In this document: positions 43,143 to 51,706 of the stretch, one piece after another | Layout of the letters: every line of letters starts with the position of its first letter | Numbering within the stretch: the first letter of the stretch is position 1 | From: Planctomycetota bacterium | GTDB taxonomy: Bacteria; Planctomycetota; UBA1135; GCA-002686595 | Assembly (NCBI GenBank): GCA_020638855.1 | Contig: JACKHT010000016.1 | Location: forward strand, 1 to 52,861 | Reading direction: 5' to 3' | DNA length: 52,861 bases | Notes under the pieces: generated by a model | Told to the model about the DNA's origin: nothing | Databases searched by the model: none | The model's input: only the letters and a program-made list of their open reading frames with translations | Position numbers and translations under genes: made by a program

Positions 43143-44309
43143 TTAGGGTTGGCGACGCTTGCCTTGGATCTCGCCAAAAGCCCAGGTCGAAACCACCATG
43201 CGCACTTCGATGTCTTTGCTGTTCGGTACGTCCACGACGACCGGTACGAAACCGCGGCCTCAGCACGAGCCGGGGAAGAGCGCCTTCTCGATCTCCGTGC
43301 CGAGGTTGCGCTCGACGATCGAGAATTCGGGCGACTTGCCGATCGGGCTCCAACCCAGATAACGCTCACCGGCGGCACCGGTCAACCAAACTTGGTCGGG
43401 CTGGAAGGTGATCTGCGAACCCTCGCGCTGGTAATCGAACTCGGCGCGAACGGGTGAGCCCCAGGCCACTTGCTGGCTGGAGCCTGCTTCGACGACCATG
43501 GGCTTCATGTCCGTGCCGTCGATCTGCACGGTGGCATTGCCCAAACCGAGGCGGCCGCGGTGCAGGTGGTAGGTCCCCGTCGGCAGAGCCAACCCAGCGC
43601 TCGCGCCCGCCAGGTCGAAGCATTGCTGCCCGTCCTCGCTGACGACCAGGGCGCTCAAGAGTTTGCCCTTGCTGTCCATCTTGGACTCGAGGTTGAGCGT
43701 TCCCGTGGGGCCGTCAAACGGTACCAGCTCGAGGCTCGAGCCATCGGCCGCCACGGTCAGGTTGTGCAGGTGACCGCCGACGTAGACGGTCTTGCCCAGC
43801 AACATCGCAATGTCACCCGAGCCCACCGTGATCGCGTCCTCGCCCACGTCGTTGAAGCGCCCGTTGCCGTTCGCATCGAACACCGCGAGCTTGGTGTCGC
43901 CTTGAGTGCCCACTTGCGCGCCTCCACAGGCCCAAGTCCAGCCCTTGCCCAGGTTCTGCAGCCGGATCGGATAAGCCGGGCCGCTGCCCTCAGCACCCAT
44001 CTTCTGCAAGGTGGCGCGCGCCGTGCGCTCGCCTGTGACTTTGTCGAGCGTGCCCACGATCTTCTGATCGACGACCCCGTCCCCATCGGTATCGAGCATC
44101 AGCCCGTCGGCCAAGACCTCGACCTTGTAAAGGCCACCCAAATCCACGGGCAGCGCAATGCCATCCCCCACGGGCCGGAAGGCATCGGTGGGGAGTTCCA
44201 CCTTCCAGGTCCGGAAGGACTTGGCGGACAGGTCGACGTGGTGGGGACCAGGCATTGCCTCGGGCGAGGCAAGACCCAGGCCCAGACCAAGGGCGATCAG
44301 TAGGCTCAT
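43143..44309 (-). CDS. Exported beta-rich protein, candidate selenoprotein (in-frame UGA at codon 350)
   Basis: The frame from the ATG at 44309 reaches a TGA at 43260-43262 after 349 codons and then continues open for 38 codons to a TAA at 43143-43145. N-terminal signal MSLLIALGLGLGLASPEA. Asp-rich Ca-type loops (LMLDTDGDGVVDQ, VFDANGNGRFNDVGED), then a mainly beta chain. Around the TGA the protein reads ALFPGSC-[UGA]-GRGF, then VPVVVDVPNSKDIEVRMVV and STWAFGEIQGKRRQP. The extension has the codon choice and alternating beta pattern of a genuine C-terminal strand pair. Cys directly before the UGA would make a Cys-Sec pair. A hairpin follows the UGA at SECIS-like distance. Alternatives are a nonsense mutation or a 349-aa protein. 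First gene of the long minus-strand train; a TAGGAT box lies at 44361-44366. Confidence 0.6.
43228..43249 (-). promoter_or_regulatory. Candidate bacterial SECIS hairpin after in-frame UGA
   Basis: In the mRNA, 12 nt after the UGA, GUAC pairs with a downstream GUAC and an inner GUC pairs with GAC, leaving a 2-nt 5' bulge (CG) and a 6-nt apical loop GUCGUG. The apical loop starts 22 nt after the UGA, within the spacing known for bacterial SECIS elements. An alternative smaller hairpin (CGGU/ACCG, loop UUCGU) lies closer. Folded by hand; no energies were computed. Confidence 0.3.
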
Positions 44310-44682
44310 GGGCAGGGGGGCGGTTGGGTTGTGGCGGAGCGACCGAAGGCGGTCCCTCCCATCCTAGCAGCCCTGGCCCGGAGCGAAGCCGCGTGGGGTT
44401 GGGTCCCTGTAAGATTCCCGGAAGCTTCCCGCCTGGGAGGCCTGCCCGCCGATTGAGTCTTGCGTAAGCGTTAGCTATGGGCCGCACTAACTGACGTAAT
44501 AGACATAAGATGTTGTATAACAATAGCTTATGGCTCGCCTTGGGTGCTCCACCGCTTGCTATCGGGCACACGGCGCCGATTCCGCCCGTCAGATCGGCTC
44601 AATGGACTCGCGCGGTGCCGTTCTCCTAGGCTTTCGCCAAACGAACACGGGCTGGGACAGCGCGCAGCAAGCGCTGGAAGCG
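44310..44682. promoter_or_regulatory. Upstream region of the MoxR/VWA gene train with AT-rich island
   Basis: Gene-free. On the minus strand a TAGGAT -10-like box at 44361-44366 lies about 52 nt before the ATG at 44309. A markedly AT-rich island at about 44461-44532 contains the inverted repeat TTGTATAACAA (44513-44523), a possible operator or an additional promoter. No reading frame with coding character was seen. Confidence 0.35.
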
Positions 44683-45684
44683 CTACTCGATCCGCACCAG
44701 CCCGTCCAAGACCTCGGGCAGGGGACCGTCGATCCACTTGGGTGCGGTTCCCCGCATGTCAACGCAGCGGCTTACCTCCGGAACGACCAGCTGGGGCTCG
44801 ATCGCGGGGTCGCCGCTAGAGGCTTCGGTCACGCGGTACATCATCCCGTAGATGCCGCCCGGCTGGGCGTACAGGGTGATCGACCTCGATGGGATGGTCG
44901 GCAGGGCTTCGGCATCGGGCCACTCGAAGAAACCCGCGATGACCGACTCCGCCTCGCGCCCCGCTTGGAACCAATAGCCGACCGGTCGCGCGTACGTATC
45001 CAGCCGAACCGCGGCGCGCGCGTCGGAGCGATGGAAACTCGTGCGCAGCCATTGCGAGCTGGGAGCCTCCCAGTCCTGCTCCCCCCAGCGCTGCAGCGAA
45101 TCGTCCGCAAAGGGCAGCGGAGCGAGCAGGGTCTGGGGTTCGAAGAGCTGCGCATCGACGCCGCGCTTTTCGATGACGAGTTGGCCGGGGGGATTCGAGT
45201 AGCCAATCGATAACTCAGCGGTGCGCAACACATGCGAGGCGGGGTACTCGCGACAGAACTGCAACACCCTCCCCTGGCCGCGCGTGATCCGGTAGCGCCC
45301 GGGTTTGGCCAAGCGCGAATCCTCCGGCTGGGCCCCCCACAACTCATCGAATGCGGAAGCCAGCGCATCCATGTCGGGCTCGGTTTCTCCTTGGCCTACG
45401 AGGGCTGCATGCAATTCAGCGGCCGCCACGATCCCCGCAGGTGAGCCCCCTGGAAACTCCACCCAAACCCAACGGACCTCGACCTCATAGTCGCAGGAAA
45501 CTTGGCTCGCGTGACTGGCCACTTCCAGCCAGCCAAGGTTGGGTGGCGAGTCGGTAGGCTCGCGCTTGGGTTGTTCGAGCGGGGTGCTCTCTGCAGCCGC
45601 CACGGGCACTTCGACTTTCGGCTCCAACCCGGAGCAGGCCGCCAACCAACAGGACACCCACAAAAGACCGAAGGAGCTTTGCAT
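44683..45684 (-). CDS. Lipoprotein of unknown function
   Basis: 333 aa with a lipoprotein signal, MQSSFGLLWVSCWLAACSGL (lipobox LAAC, Cys 17). After a Pro-rich linker the chain alternates beta strands and loops (CDYEVEVRWVWVEFPGG, TAELSIGYSNPPGQLVIEKR, RSITLYAQPGGIYGMMYRVT). No family was recognised. A TAGCAT box ends 6 nt before the ATG, which supports the start at 45684 and a leaderless transcript. The gene ends 373 bp before the start of the MoxR/VWA gene train. Confidence 0.72.
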   Translation of the reverse strand: MQSSFGLLWVSCWLAACSGLEPKVEVPVAAAESTPLEQPKREPTDSPPNLGWLEVASHASQVSCDYEVEVRWVWVEFPGGSPAGIVAAAELHAALVGQGETEPDMDALASAFDELWGAQPEDSRLAKPGRYRITRGQGRVLQFCREYPASHVLRTAELSIGYSNPPGQLVIEKRGVDAQLFEPQTLLAPLPFADDSLQRWGEQDWEAPSSQWLRTSFHRSDARAAVRLDTYARPVGYWFQAGREAESVIAGFFEWPDAEALPTIPSRSITLYAQPGGIYGMMYRVTEASSGDPAIEPQLVVPEVSRCVDMRGTAPKWIDGPLPEVLDGLVRIE

Positions 45685-45690
45685 GCGTCC

Positions 45691-45696
45691 ATGCTA
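45691..45696 (-). promoter_or_regulatory. -10 box, probable leaderless promoter of 45684 gene
   Basis: TAGCAT on the minus strand, followed by GGACGC and the ATG at 45684. Confidence 0.4.
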
Positions 45697-45813
45697 GCAA
45701 GTCCCCGAGCCGGTTGCTTCGACCGCAAGGCTCACCCCGAAGCGCCCATGGTTCCGAGGGCAGTAGCGGTGAACGTACTTCCCGGCTGAGCCGGCCAAAG
45801 CAAACGGATCCTG

Positions 45814-46260
45814 CTAGGCCGCCGCTTGTTCTTGCGCGCGCTCGGCGTTTTGCGCCCGCTGCGCCTCGGTGACCTTGGACGCGAGGGTGCCAAGCTCTTG
45901 CAGCGGATCTTCGGTACGCAACACCAAAGCTGCGCTCTCACGGCCCTCGTCCACGTCGCGCAGGTACTGTTGCACCCGATGGAGCGCTCCAAACAGCGGC
46001 ATCGAAGCCACCGCGCCGATCATCAGGAAGGCGGGGATCGTCAACGCCACGCCCACGACCACTTGGAAACCCAACACGGCCGGCAAACTCGCCAACAACG
46101 CTTCGCCATCATGAGGCAAATTGCTGGCCACCCGCATGACCGCCAAAGCGGTCAAACTGCCCCCCACCACGGCTCCGGTCACGCTGCACAGGGTCAAGAT
46201 CAGCAAGTTACGACTTTGCAGCTTGGGAAACAGAACGCGGAAGTCTTTGCGGGTCTTCAT
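45814..46260 (-). CDS. Two-helix membrane protein with HAMP-like linker
   Basis: 148 aa. A basic N-terminus (MKTRKDFRVLFPKLQSRNLL) precedes two hydrophobic helices (LTLCSVTGAVVGGSLTALAV and GFQVVVGVALTIPAFLMIGA). A cytosolic helical segment follows (PLFGALHRVQQYLRDVDEGR, then DPLQELGTLASKVTEAQRAQ) with the spacing of a HAMP domain. There is no kinase or receptor output domain, so it is a stand-alone sensor-like stub. The neighbouring genes encode envelope proteins on the same strand. Confidence 0.75.
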   Translation of the reverse strand: MKTRKDFRVLFPKLQSRNLLILTLCSVTGAVVGGSLTALAVMRVASNLPHDGEALLASLPAVLGFQVVVGVALTIPAFLMIGAVASMPLFGALHRVQQYLRDVDEGRESAALVLRTEDPLQELGTLASKVTEAQRAQNAERAQEQAAA

Positions 46261-46412
46261 GGGGGCACAGATAGCGTTGGACGGCTTCCCGACTAGGAAT
46301 CCGCAAGCAGGGCGAGGGCTATCCCTGGGCTATCGACAGCCACCCACCAAGGCTTGAGACCCAACCGTACGCCCAAGCGCGCGCTTCCCAACCTTGCTTC
46401 CGACCTATTCCT

Positions 46413-48530
46413 TCAACGCCCCAATACCACCTTGTGGTCTCCCCGCTCGGTGACCTCCACGCTGCTCCGCCAGGGTGCTGTCCCCGCAAGCACCGCGGCC
46501 CGGGGGCCTGCGCGGAGCTCAAAGCGCCCAACCGGCGCGCGGGCGATCCAAAAAGCTCCGTCGCTGGCGATGGGCAGGTCGAGGCTGCGCCGGGACGAGT
46601 CGTCGTAGATGCCCAGCGGAGCGCCGTCCGACGCAAAGAGGGCGACCACCCAATCGGAACCCGGAGTCCAATCGGGCACGATTCCGTAGAGACTTCCGCC
46701 AGGGCGCAACGGGATCGTGAGTTCGTAGCTGCCGGGCCCGACTTCGACGGGCGTGGTGCCTACCGGATAGCACGCCGTCCGGTCGGCGGTGTAGGCCGTG
46801 GCGGCGAGCCAATAGGTTCCCGGTTCGACTTCGAATTCGTGCTGCAAACCTTGGATGGGCTGGGCGGCAAAGTCGGCGTGCCCGAAGGGGCCACGGTAGG
46901 CGCCACGGTCGTACCAATGCTCGGGTGCTTCCACGGGCCAACCTCGGAGGTCGTTCGCGATCGCTCCGGAAATCAGCTCGGGAAAGCGGGGTAATTCTTC
47001 CCCATCGGGTAGCAGGCGGGTGCAAAGGATCGCCACACCTTGCAGCCCTGGCTCCCCCTCGACCCGGATTCGAATGCGTGCACGCAGCGTGGTGGGCAGG
47101 ACGATTTCGAGCGGGCTGCCATCGGGCTGCAAGTTCTCGAACCGCAAGAATTGGCCACCAGTGGCCCATACCTCCAACTGGAAGCGGCCATTGGGCACTC
47201 CCAACCAGCGGAAGGCTCCAGCCTCGTCGGTGCGCTGCTCTTTGGGCATGCCCGATGGCAACAAGTCGGGATGCCAGTCGCCCTCCAAGGGCTGCAAGCG
47301 CAGCCGAGCTTGCACAGGTTGGCCCTGCTCGTCGATCACGCGACCCGCCCACGTCCAAGTGGGTTCGAGCACAACGGAGACATGACCCAAGTCGTCCTTC
47401 GCAAGCGTTCGCCACGCGGCATGCAAGGGATCGGGCCACTTCATCCCGCCAAACGGACTGTAAGAAGGTGGCGCACCGTTCCGACCACGCACGACCATTT
47501 GCAAGTTGGCCGTCGGGACGCGGATGCTACCGCGCAAGGCAAAGCGCCCCGCCTCATCGCAGCTTCCCCCCCCGAACAGGCGCGGCTTGCGCCAAGGCTG
47601 GGGAAGGTGTTCGTAAATCTCCACAACGGCCCCCACCGCAGGGGTTCCATCGGACTCCTGCACCAAGAAATCCCCATCGAGCCAGCTGTCTTGCTGCCAA
47701 ACCGTTCGACGCTCGCCAGGCTCCAAACAAAGCAAGGCACCCCCATCCAAGGATTCGCGCAAACTCCCATCGTTCGCAAAGCGATCGTAGGTGACCCCCT
47801 CCAAAGCCACTTCCATGCGCTGCCGCGCCGGGACGCGTTCAAAGATGGCCCGCCCCTCCCCGTCGGTGGTCCGTTTCTGTCGGAGAATGCCCGCTCCCAA
47901 GTCCTGCTGCAGCCCGCGTCCCCAACGCTCCAACTCCGCGACCCGAAGGCCGACCGAGGTGGCCCCTGCCGGTTGCCCGAGCCCATCGAGCTTTTCCACC
48001 ACCAACGTGGCCACTCCGGTGCCCACCAAGTCCCAAGCATTCCATTCGCCCCGATCGTTGCGCGTGGGCACGGGGATGTACACAGGCAGCGAATCTGGAT
48101 CCTCCCACTGAAGTTGTCCCTCGGGTACCGCGCCGAAGGCAAACTGGCCCTGAGCATCGCTGACAGCGCGACAAGCGGGTCGGTCGGTCCAGCTCGGATC
48201 CGGTCCGTGGTCGGTCATGGGGATCCACACCAACGAAACGCCCGACAAAGGCTGCCCCAAAAGGTTTCGCACGGTCCCCGCCAAGCGCGCAGGTGCCTGC
48301 GAGGCGTCTTGCAGGGTGGGAGCGAGGGCGGCCGATCGCTCGCCAGAAGACGGCGCCTCCACCATCGGTACGTCGCCTGCGACGAGCGCAGCGGGTCGGG
48401 ACGGTTCGATGGCCGCGGGCTCTTCCGAAAGGGCTTGCAGCGCCGGGTGGGGCTGGCTCCAACGCCAACTTCCGATCCCCAAGAGAACCAACAACCCGGT
48501 CCAACCGGCGATCCAAACCAAGCGGGGCAT
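46413..48530 (-). CDS. Carboxypeptidase-regulatory-like (Ig-like) repeat envelope protein
   Basis: 705 aa from the ATG at 48530. An N-terminal helix (LVWIAGWTGLLVLLGIGSW) anchors or exports it. A Pro/Ala/Ser-rich spacer is followed by at least four CarboxypepD_reg-like beta modules: ARLAGTVRNLLGQPLSGVSL, GDFLVQESDGTPAVGAVVEI, TWAGRVIDEQGQPVQARLRL, and ARIRIRVEGEPGLQGVAIL. These prealbumin-like folds serve as structural or binding modules on the cell surface. It is divergent from the DUF885 gene, and the two have back-to-back -10 boxes. Confidence 0.8.
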   Translation of the reverse strand: MPRLVWIAGWTGLLVLLGIGSWRWSQPHPALQALSEEPAAIEPSRPAALVAGDVPMVEAPSSGERSAALAPTLQDASQAPARLAGTVRNLLGQPLSGVSLVWIPMTDHGPDPSWTDRPACRAVSDAQGQFAFGAVPEGQLQWEDPDSLPVYIPVPTRNDRGEWNAWDLVGTGVATLVVEKLDGLGQPAGATSVGLRVAELERWGRGLQQDLGAGILRQKRTTDGEGRAIFERVPARQRMEVALEGVTYDRFANDGSLRESLDGGALLCLEPGERRTVWQQDSWLDGDFLVQESDGTPAVGAVVEIYEHLPQPWRKPRLFGGGSCDEAGRFALRGSIRVPTANLQMVVRGRNGAPPSYSPFGGMKWPDPLHAAWRTLAKDDLGHVSVVLEPTWTWAGRVIDEQGQPVQARLRLQPLEGDWHPDLLPSGMPKEQRTDEAGAFRWLGVPNGRFQLEVWATGGQFLRFENLQPDGSPLEIVLPTTLRARIRIRVEGEPGLQGVAILCTRLLPDGEELPRFPELISGAIANDLRGWPVEAPEHWYDRGAYRGPFGHADFAAQPIQGLQHEFEVEPGTYWLAATAYTADRTACYPVGTTPVEVGPGSYELTIPLRPGGSLYGIVPDWTPGSDWVVALFASDGAPLGIYDDSSRRSLDLPIASDGAFWIARAPVGRFELRAGPRAAVLAGTAPWRSSVEVTERGDHKVVLGR

Positions 48531-48536
48531 GGTTCC

Positions 48537-48542
48537 ACCCTA
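48537..48542 (-). promoter_or_regulatory. -10 box, probable leaderless promoter of 48530 gene
   Basis: TAGGGT on the minus strand, followed by GGAACC and the ATG at 48530. Confidence 0.4.
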
Positions 48543-48594
48543 GCGCGAGCCGGCAGTCCGCGCAAAAACGATCGGTTGTGCGAGCGCGGGACCC

Positions 48595-48600
48595 TACAAT
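48595..48600 (+). promoter_or_regulatory. -10 box, probable leaderless promoter of DUF885 gene
   Basis: TACAAT followed by TCGGGGC and the ATG at 48608. The whole divergent spacer is only 77 bp, leaving little room for 5' leaders in either direction. Confidence 0.5.
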
Positions 48601-48607
48601 TCGGGGC

Positions 48608-50332
48608 ATGCTTACCCTTGCCTGTTCGCTCTTCCTTGGTTTTGCTCCGCCCGTCTTGGCCCCTGCTTGGGTGGCCCAGAGTCATGCCCCCCGCCCTGCC
48701 ACCACGGCGGAGTTGTGCATCCAGTGGGGCGAAGATTTGGGTGCGCTCGATCGGCTGTTTGACTTCCCCCTGTCCGAGGCCCGCTGGCAAGCCTTCGAGG
48801 GACTGTTCGATGCCTGGCAGGCGAAGTTGGAGGCCGTCGATTTCGCGAGTTTGGATCGCACGGGCCAAATCGATTTGATCTTGCTGCAGGACGACTTGGA
48901 GCACGAGCGTGACCAACTCGCTACCGAACGCGGTCACGCCGACGAGGACGGCAAGTACTTAGACTTCGCCGAGCCGCTGGTGGCGTTGCTCGAAGACCGT
49001 ACCTTGCGCAACTTGCCCGACCCCGAACTCGCGGCGCAGATCCTGCAGGCCGCGACGGATCGTTTGGGCGAGTGGCGCGAGGAGCATCCCGCGGGCAAGG
49101 AAGGCGCCGAGGCTCCTTCGCCTTCGCAAATGCGCCGCGCTGCGCGCACCTGTGGACGCCTGCGCCGGGCGCTGCGCGAGTGGTACGATTTCGGAGCCGA
49201 GTACGATCCGCTGTTCACCTTTTGGTGCAAGGCTCCCTGGAAGGGGCTCGATGGGGCCTTGGAAAAGCACGCAACGTACTTGGAAAAGGACCTGGGCGGC
49301 ATCGATCCCAAGGATGAAGATCGCCTCCTGGGCGAGCCGATCGGGCGCGAGCGACTGATGGCCGAGCTGCGCCACGAGCGCATCGCCTACACGCCCGAAG
49401 AGTTGATCGCCATCGCCGAGCGCGAGTTCGCTTGGTGCGACGCCGCGCGCGCCAAGGCCGCCACGGCCATGGGCCTCGACGGCGATTGGCGCGCCGCCCA
49501 GGAGCAAGTCCGCGCGCTGCACGTGGCCCCCGGCCAGCAGCCGGTGTTGATCCGGGACCTGGCCGATGAGGCGGTGCGCTTCCTCGAAGAACGCGACCTG
49601 GTCACGATTCCCGACCAGGCCAAGCAAGTCTGGCGCATGGAGATGATGAGCCCCGAGCGCCAACGCTTCAGCCCCTACTTTACCGGCGGCGAGGTGATCT
49701 CGATTTCCTACCCCACCACCGAGATGGACCAAGCCTCGAAAATGCAGTCGATGCGCGGCAACAACCGGCACTTCTCGCGCGCCACGGTGCACCACGAGCT
49801 GATTCCAGGGCACCACTTGCAAGGCTACATGGCCAGTCGCTGGAACACCCAGCGCAGCCGCTTCCGCACGCCGTTCCTGGTCGAAGGCTGGGCGTTGTAC
49901 TGGGAGTTGCGGCTTTGGGACTTGGGCTTCCAACAGAGTCCTGAAGACGAAATCGGCATGCTCTTTTGGCGCTCGCACCGCTGCGCGCGGATTTTGTTCT
50001 CGCTCAACTACCAGTTGGGCAACTGGACCGCCGAGCAGTGCGTCGATTTCCTCGTCGAACGGGTCGGCCACGACCGCCGCAACGCCACCGCCGAAGTGCG
50101 CCGCTCGATCCAAGGCGGCTACGGCCCGCTCTATCAAGTGGCCTACATGATCGGCGGCATGCAGCTTATGGAATTGCAGCGTGAGCTTGTCGGCACCGGA
50201 CTATGGACCGACAAGAACTTCCACGACACCGTGTTGCAACAGGGCTCGATCCCCGTCGACCTCATCCGCGATGCGTTGACCGAAGGGCCGCTCCAACTGC
50301 GCCAGCCGGTGACTTGGCGCTTCGCGGAGTGA
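48608..50332 (+). CDS. Exported DUF885 zinc-peptidase-like protein
   Basis: 574 aa from the ATG at 48608 with a signal peptide (MLTLACSLFLGFAPPVLAPA). DUF885 hallmarks are the metal site VHHELIPGHHLQGYMASR (about residues 395-412) and the downstream VEGWALYWELRLWDLGF, whose Glu can complete the zinc site. The family is related to M3-like gluzincins; its peptides or substrates are not known. The frame is open upstream to 48293, but that part overlaps the divergent gene and its promoter. Confidence 0.88.
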   Translation: MLTLACSLFLGFAPPVLAPAWVAQSHAPRPATTAELCIQWGEDLGALDRLFDFPLSEARWQAFEGLFDAWQAKLEAVDFASLDRTGQIDLILLQDDLEHERDQLATERGHADEDGKYLDFAEPLVALLEDRTLRNLPDPELAAQILQAATDRLGEWREEHPAGKEGAEAPSPSQMRRAARTCGRLRRALREWYDFGAEYDPLFTFWCKAPWKGLDGALEKHATYLEKDLGGIDPKDEDRLLGEPIGRERLMAELRHERIAYTPEELIAIAEREFAWCDAARAKAATAMGLDGDWRAAQEQVRALHVAPGQQPVLIRDLADEAVRFLEERDLVTIPDQAKQVWRMEMMSPERQRFSPYFTGGEVISISYPTTEMDQASKMQSMRGNNRHFSRATVHHELIPGHHLQGYMASRWNTQRSRFRTPFLVEGWALYWELRLWDLGFQQSPEDEIGMLFWRSHRCARILFSLNYQLGNWTAEQCVDFLVERVGHDRRNATAEVRRSIQGGYGPLYQVAYMIGGMQLMELQRELVGTGLWTDKNFHDTVLQQGSIPVDLIRDALTEGPLQLRQPVTWRFAE

Positions 50333-51007
50333 ACTTTGCAAGCGGCCGATGTCACTCCGCTTGGGCGCCCGCGGTACCCGATTGAGGCCCCAGGGCGATG
50401 CCAGCGACTTCACGAACCGGTTGGTGCCGCTTCCCCGGCAGTGAAGACTCGGCGCTGCCCCTCCTACGCGCCGCATCCATTCCATCGCGCTTGGCCCCGA
50501 ATCCGGCCATCCCATCCCGCGCACCATCGACCCGCCCAACAAAGAAGCCAGGCGCACAGGCAAACCCTCCACCAGAGCCCGCACCTGCACCCGCGATGGC
50601 TACTCGCTGCTCGCACCTGCGCGCCAACCCAGTCAGCCACGGGTGCCTTGGGATGTGTAGTGCAAACCGTTTTGCCAAGAAGAGCGATGCCCTGATGCCC
50701 AAATTGCGGTTCAAGGGCAAAGGTTCGTTTGCTCAAATGCCACCTCCGGACATCGTCAGGATTCCCAAGTCCTCTAGGGCCCCCGCGCGCAAGGCGTTTG
50801 CGGTCAAAACTCGCCCCACCGCGCCAAATCCCTGACCATCAGGCCCCCCCACTTCCCCGAGGCCGCGGTAGACGGACACCTTGGAACTCTTATCCACAAA
50901 GTGTTCGCCGCCCCTTGCGCTCAAACCTCAATTCCCACGTTGCAGCTTGTGTGGACACGGTAGAATCGGCTGTTAGTGGCCGCTCTATTCAAGGGCGGGC
51001 ATGCACT
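50333..51007. other. 675-bp gene-poor stretch
   Basis: Short frames such as 50398-50835 (plus) and 50733-50924 (minus) lack recognisable motifs and good starts. One exact DnaA-box 9-mer (TTATCCACA, 50890-50898) and a weaker related site near 50950 on the other strand are present, too few for an origin. No RNA gene was recognised. The stretch may be decayed coding DNA next to the IS-disrupted gene. Confidence 0.45.
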
Positions 51008-51575
51008 CTACTTGGTCTCCAAGACGACCCTCAAGGAATCACCATTCTCCCCTCCGACACGGAATGGAGCCGCATCGACTACCACCCAATCAGATTCAGG
51101 CTTTGTGCTGACGATATACGTTCCTGGCTCAGAGAAGCTTACATTCACGCCATTCGGAACTTCGTCGCCACTGAGTCGTTTTCGAGCTGCGTAGCCTCCA
51201 TTTCCAGAAGGCTCAAAGTTGAGTGCCCACTTTATGGTTTCGGTTACCTGCAGAGGGCTACCGCTCTTATCGAAAAAAGTAAGCGTTACGTTTGGACGCG
51301 GATCGATATCCCACGTTATCAGATTCCAACCAGGCTTTGCATTCACCAACATTTGACGCTGGCCAAGTTCTGGGTGGAAAACGGAAACCTTTCGCTCTCC
51401 AGGCAGCATGATCGTTGTGCAATTCCCCCGGATATCAGACTCCCCAACAGATACCGCTTGATTCTCCCCCGGCATTGGCGGCGATGTCACCGTAACACCG
51501 GCTAGAGGAGCACCTTCACTTCGGAACTGAAATTCCACCTTGGCGACAACCGGCAATGGTGGTGTATCAGTAGCG
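51008..51575 (-). pseudogene. 5'-truncated Ig-like/carboxypeptidase-regulatory-like gene cut by IS256-type element
   Basis: About 182 readable residues on the minus strand from a possible TTG at 51556; the frame is open back into the IS end, where an in-frame TGA lies at 51584-51586. The remnant reads TDTPPLPVVAKVEFQFRS, EGAPLAGVTVTSPP (a carboxypeptidase-regulatory-like strand pair) and ends DSLRVVLETK. There is no signal peptide or start context, although such proteins are normally exported, and the upstream linker continues to the element boundary, so the 5' part is probably missing. It is visibly lower in GC than neighbouring genes, perhaps of foreign origin. Confidence 0.55.
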
Positions 51576-51607
51576 GTGTAAATTCAATTAACCAGCCTGC
51601 GTAGTCG

Positions 51608-51645
51608 CTCCGGGGAAGACCCCCGAGGGGGTCTTTCCCGGAGCA
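51608..51645. terminator. 18-bp-stem hairpin inside the IS left end
   Basis: An 18-nt arm (51608-51625, beginning GCTCCGGGG) pairs with 51628-51645 across a 2-nt loop, with a single G-U type mismatch. Placed between the IS tip and the transposase start, it could block read-through transcription into the transposase or mask its ribosome-binding site, a control known in other insertion sequences. No U-run follows. Confidence 0.5.
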
Positions 51646-51706
51646 GAGTTGCGCAGCCGGTCAGCTCGGTGTTTCGTGTGAATAACCACAAACACACCAG
51701 ACACCG

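Noticed and set aside
50890..50898. Exact DnaA box TTATCCACA as sign of a replication origin
   Set aside because: Only one exact 9-mer plus one weak site; no cluster, no AT-rich unwinding element next to it and no dnaA or dnaN nearby. One chance match in 50 kb is not surprising.
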